A stretch of DNA of 64,000 nucleotides from Prunella strophiata (taxonomy: Eukaryota; Chordata; Aves; Passeriformes; Prunellidae): contig JAZBQD010000015.1 in assembly GCA_036583965.1 (NCBI GenBank), forward strand, positions 70,720,330 to 70,784,329, given 5' to 3'. Below the pieces are notes generated by a model. It saw nothing but the letters and a program-made list of their open reading frames with translations, was not told where the DNA came from and made no database searches. The translations under genes were made by a program, and so were the position numbers. Every line of letters begins with the position of its first letter. Position 1 is the first letter of the stretch. Below, in pieces: positions 62,561-64,000 of this stretch.

Positions 62561-64000
62561 CCTTCTCCCATGAAACCTTTCCCAGACCAAATGTAGGTGA
62601 GAACAGAAAACTCCTTGTTATCATCTTAAACTGTATGAGTCATCTGCATGCTACTTTTTGAATATCTTTCATTCTTCTCTCTATTTTTTAATTTCTTTTT
62701 TAAGATAAACAGATGTCAGAGTGAAGAAAGGAAAGCCTATGCATTTCATTCATTAACATCTCTCAAAAACATTAAGTGGCTTTTCTTTTTAACTTTGCAT
62801 TATGACAAATAACAACAGCTTTCACTAATTTCTATCTTAAACAGAAGTAGAAAAATATTTTAGAAGTACCTGTTACAGACAGTCTTAGGCCCAGACCCTA
62901 ACACTTACTAGAAACTCATTACTGTTTACTCATTTTTATGATCAGCCATTGGCTGCAACACAGAAAATTATTCCAGGAATGCTGACTGTGAATCCTGCCA
63001 TGATTCTCCTCCACTCCTTCAATGCTGAGTCTCCACAGTTGCTCTTCCACAGTGGCAATATATTAGCACTGAGATAGGCATCTGCACAGTACAAAGAATA
63101 TTACTTATCTGCAGAGTGAGGGCTGTGCCACCTCCTCTCATCTATGGATTGCCACAAAGGTGGTTTGTAACTGCACTCAGCAACAAACACATAACGAGAA
63201 AGGTCAAGAACCTCCAGCTGTATTTTCTTCTTCTTCTTTTCTGAAACATTTACATGGAACAATGTTGCTTTTGAGATGGCTTGACATCTTCCCAATTAAT
63301 ACAGCACTTCAGCAGCTCTCATTGTAAAGTGAGATTAAGATTTGCCTCAGAAATCAGATAACTCCTAATACTTGAATTTCACTCTACATCCCTTCAGAAA
63401 AAGAAGATAGAATCTATATCACAAAATAAATTAGTATTCACTGTTTCATATCCACATCTGAGAGTCAGCCACAGAAACTGGCAATCACAGCTCCTGTTGC
63501 CACACATTCAGAACCAGGGTGATGCCTGTTACTGATTTCAAAGACTGAGTCTAGTCTAAGGGACAGCTGCCAGCCCACCACAGTGGCCCCTTGTAAAATG
63601 TGTAAATCTGAAAGCTACATGTCCCTTTGGAATGGAAACACAGGCAAACCCCCAAAAGATCAACCAGTCATGCTGAAACAAAACTATTTCTATGCAGGTT
63701 TAAATGCCACTGCCTAACTGAAAGCAATTACATGAGGAAAGAATGCAGAAATGTAATCAGATCTGAAACAGTTTGAGAAAACATAAAGTAAAATCAGCCT
63801 AAGTCAACTCAGAATTGTTGCTGTACTTCAAAACTTCCATGATTTTTCCATATCAAATAATTTCTTAAAAGTGGCATTTTCTTACAAAAGATTTTGATTT
63901 TTTTTCTGTACCTTCAGAAGTGTGCAACTGTTCTGCCTCCACGCTGCTGCAACAGCTCCCAGGGAAAAACATATTGCAGTGCCACTGCTCTAGGATCTGC
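62561..64000. other. Unique non-coding DNA to the window end
   Basis: No repeat, exon or RNA gene is recognised. A 64-codon minus-strand frame (63101-63295) has no recognisable domain. Confidence 0.5.

Overview
This 64 kb window looks like non-coding nuclear DNA from a bird. I recognise no protein-coding gene, exon, tRNA, rRNA, CRISPR array or bacterial-type feature in it. The avian call rests on the repeats. They are CR1 LINE pieces with the typical 3' end (a block like GGTCCCTTCCAACTC followed by ATTCTATG- or ATTCTGTG-type ends) and one endogenous-retrovirus LTR of the avian ERVL type. Mammalian Alu, B1 and L1 elements are absent and the base composition is AT-rich. The open reading frames are short (174 codons at most). 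They fall on repeats, on homopolymers or in sequence with no recognisable domain, as expected by chance over this length.

Layout: 1-2184 unique DNA; 2185-3242 a fairly well preserved CR1 3' half (+); 5666-5880 a long GAAAA pentanucleotide tract; 6874-6979 a T/G-rich tract; 8590-9600 a very old CR1-type element (-) whose reverse-transcriptase motifs can still be traced; 16938-17170, 25205-25335 and 29150-29222 short CR1 3' ends (+); 26885-27400 a second very old CR1-type remnant (-); 35720-35850 a possible MIR-like SINE (-); 39620-39780 a possible turtle-type CR1 3' end (+); 44869-44976 a CAA/CAAA compound microsatellite; 47766-48847 a probable solo ERVL-type LTR with an internal tandem array; 51372-51420 a CR1 3'-end scrap (-); 51720-52600 a third very old CR1-type remnant (-); about 53449 a possible hAT transposon terminus; 54302-54340, 54884-54911 and 60080-60110 long A/T homopolymers; 59901-59950 a G-rich GGTTT tract; 61215-61880 an unexplained GC-richer patch; 62415-62560 a CR1 3' end (-).

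No genes act together here. The window is best read as part of a gene desert or a very large intron that records several layers of retrotransposition. Very old CR1 copies, alignable only by remembered consensus and motif order, sit beside younger avian CR1 copies and one LTR insertion. All repeat assignments were made by eye against remembered family consensus sequences, so boundaries are approximate. A RepeatMasker run with avian and ancestral-amniote libraries would settle them. I found no evidence of a new biological system. The most informative observations are the ancient CR1 fossils, the internal tandem array of the LTR, the possible hAT end and a few GC-richer patches that no repeat I recognise explains.
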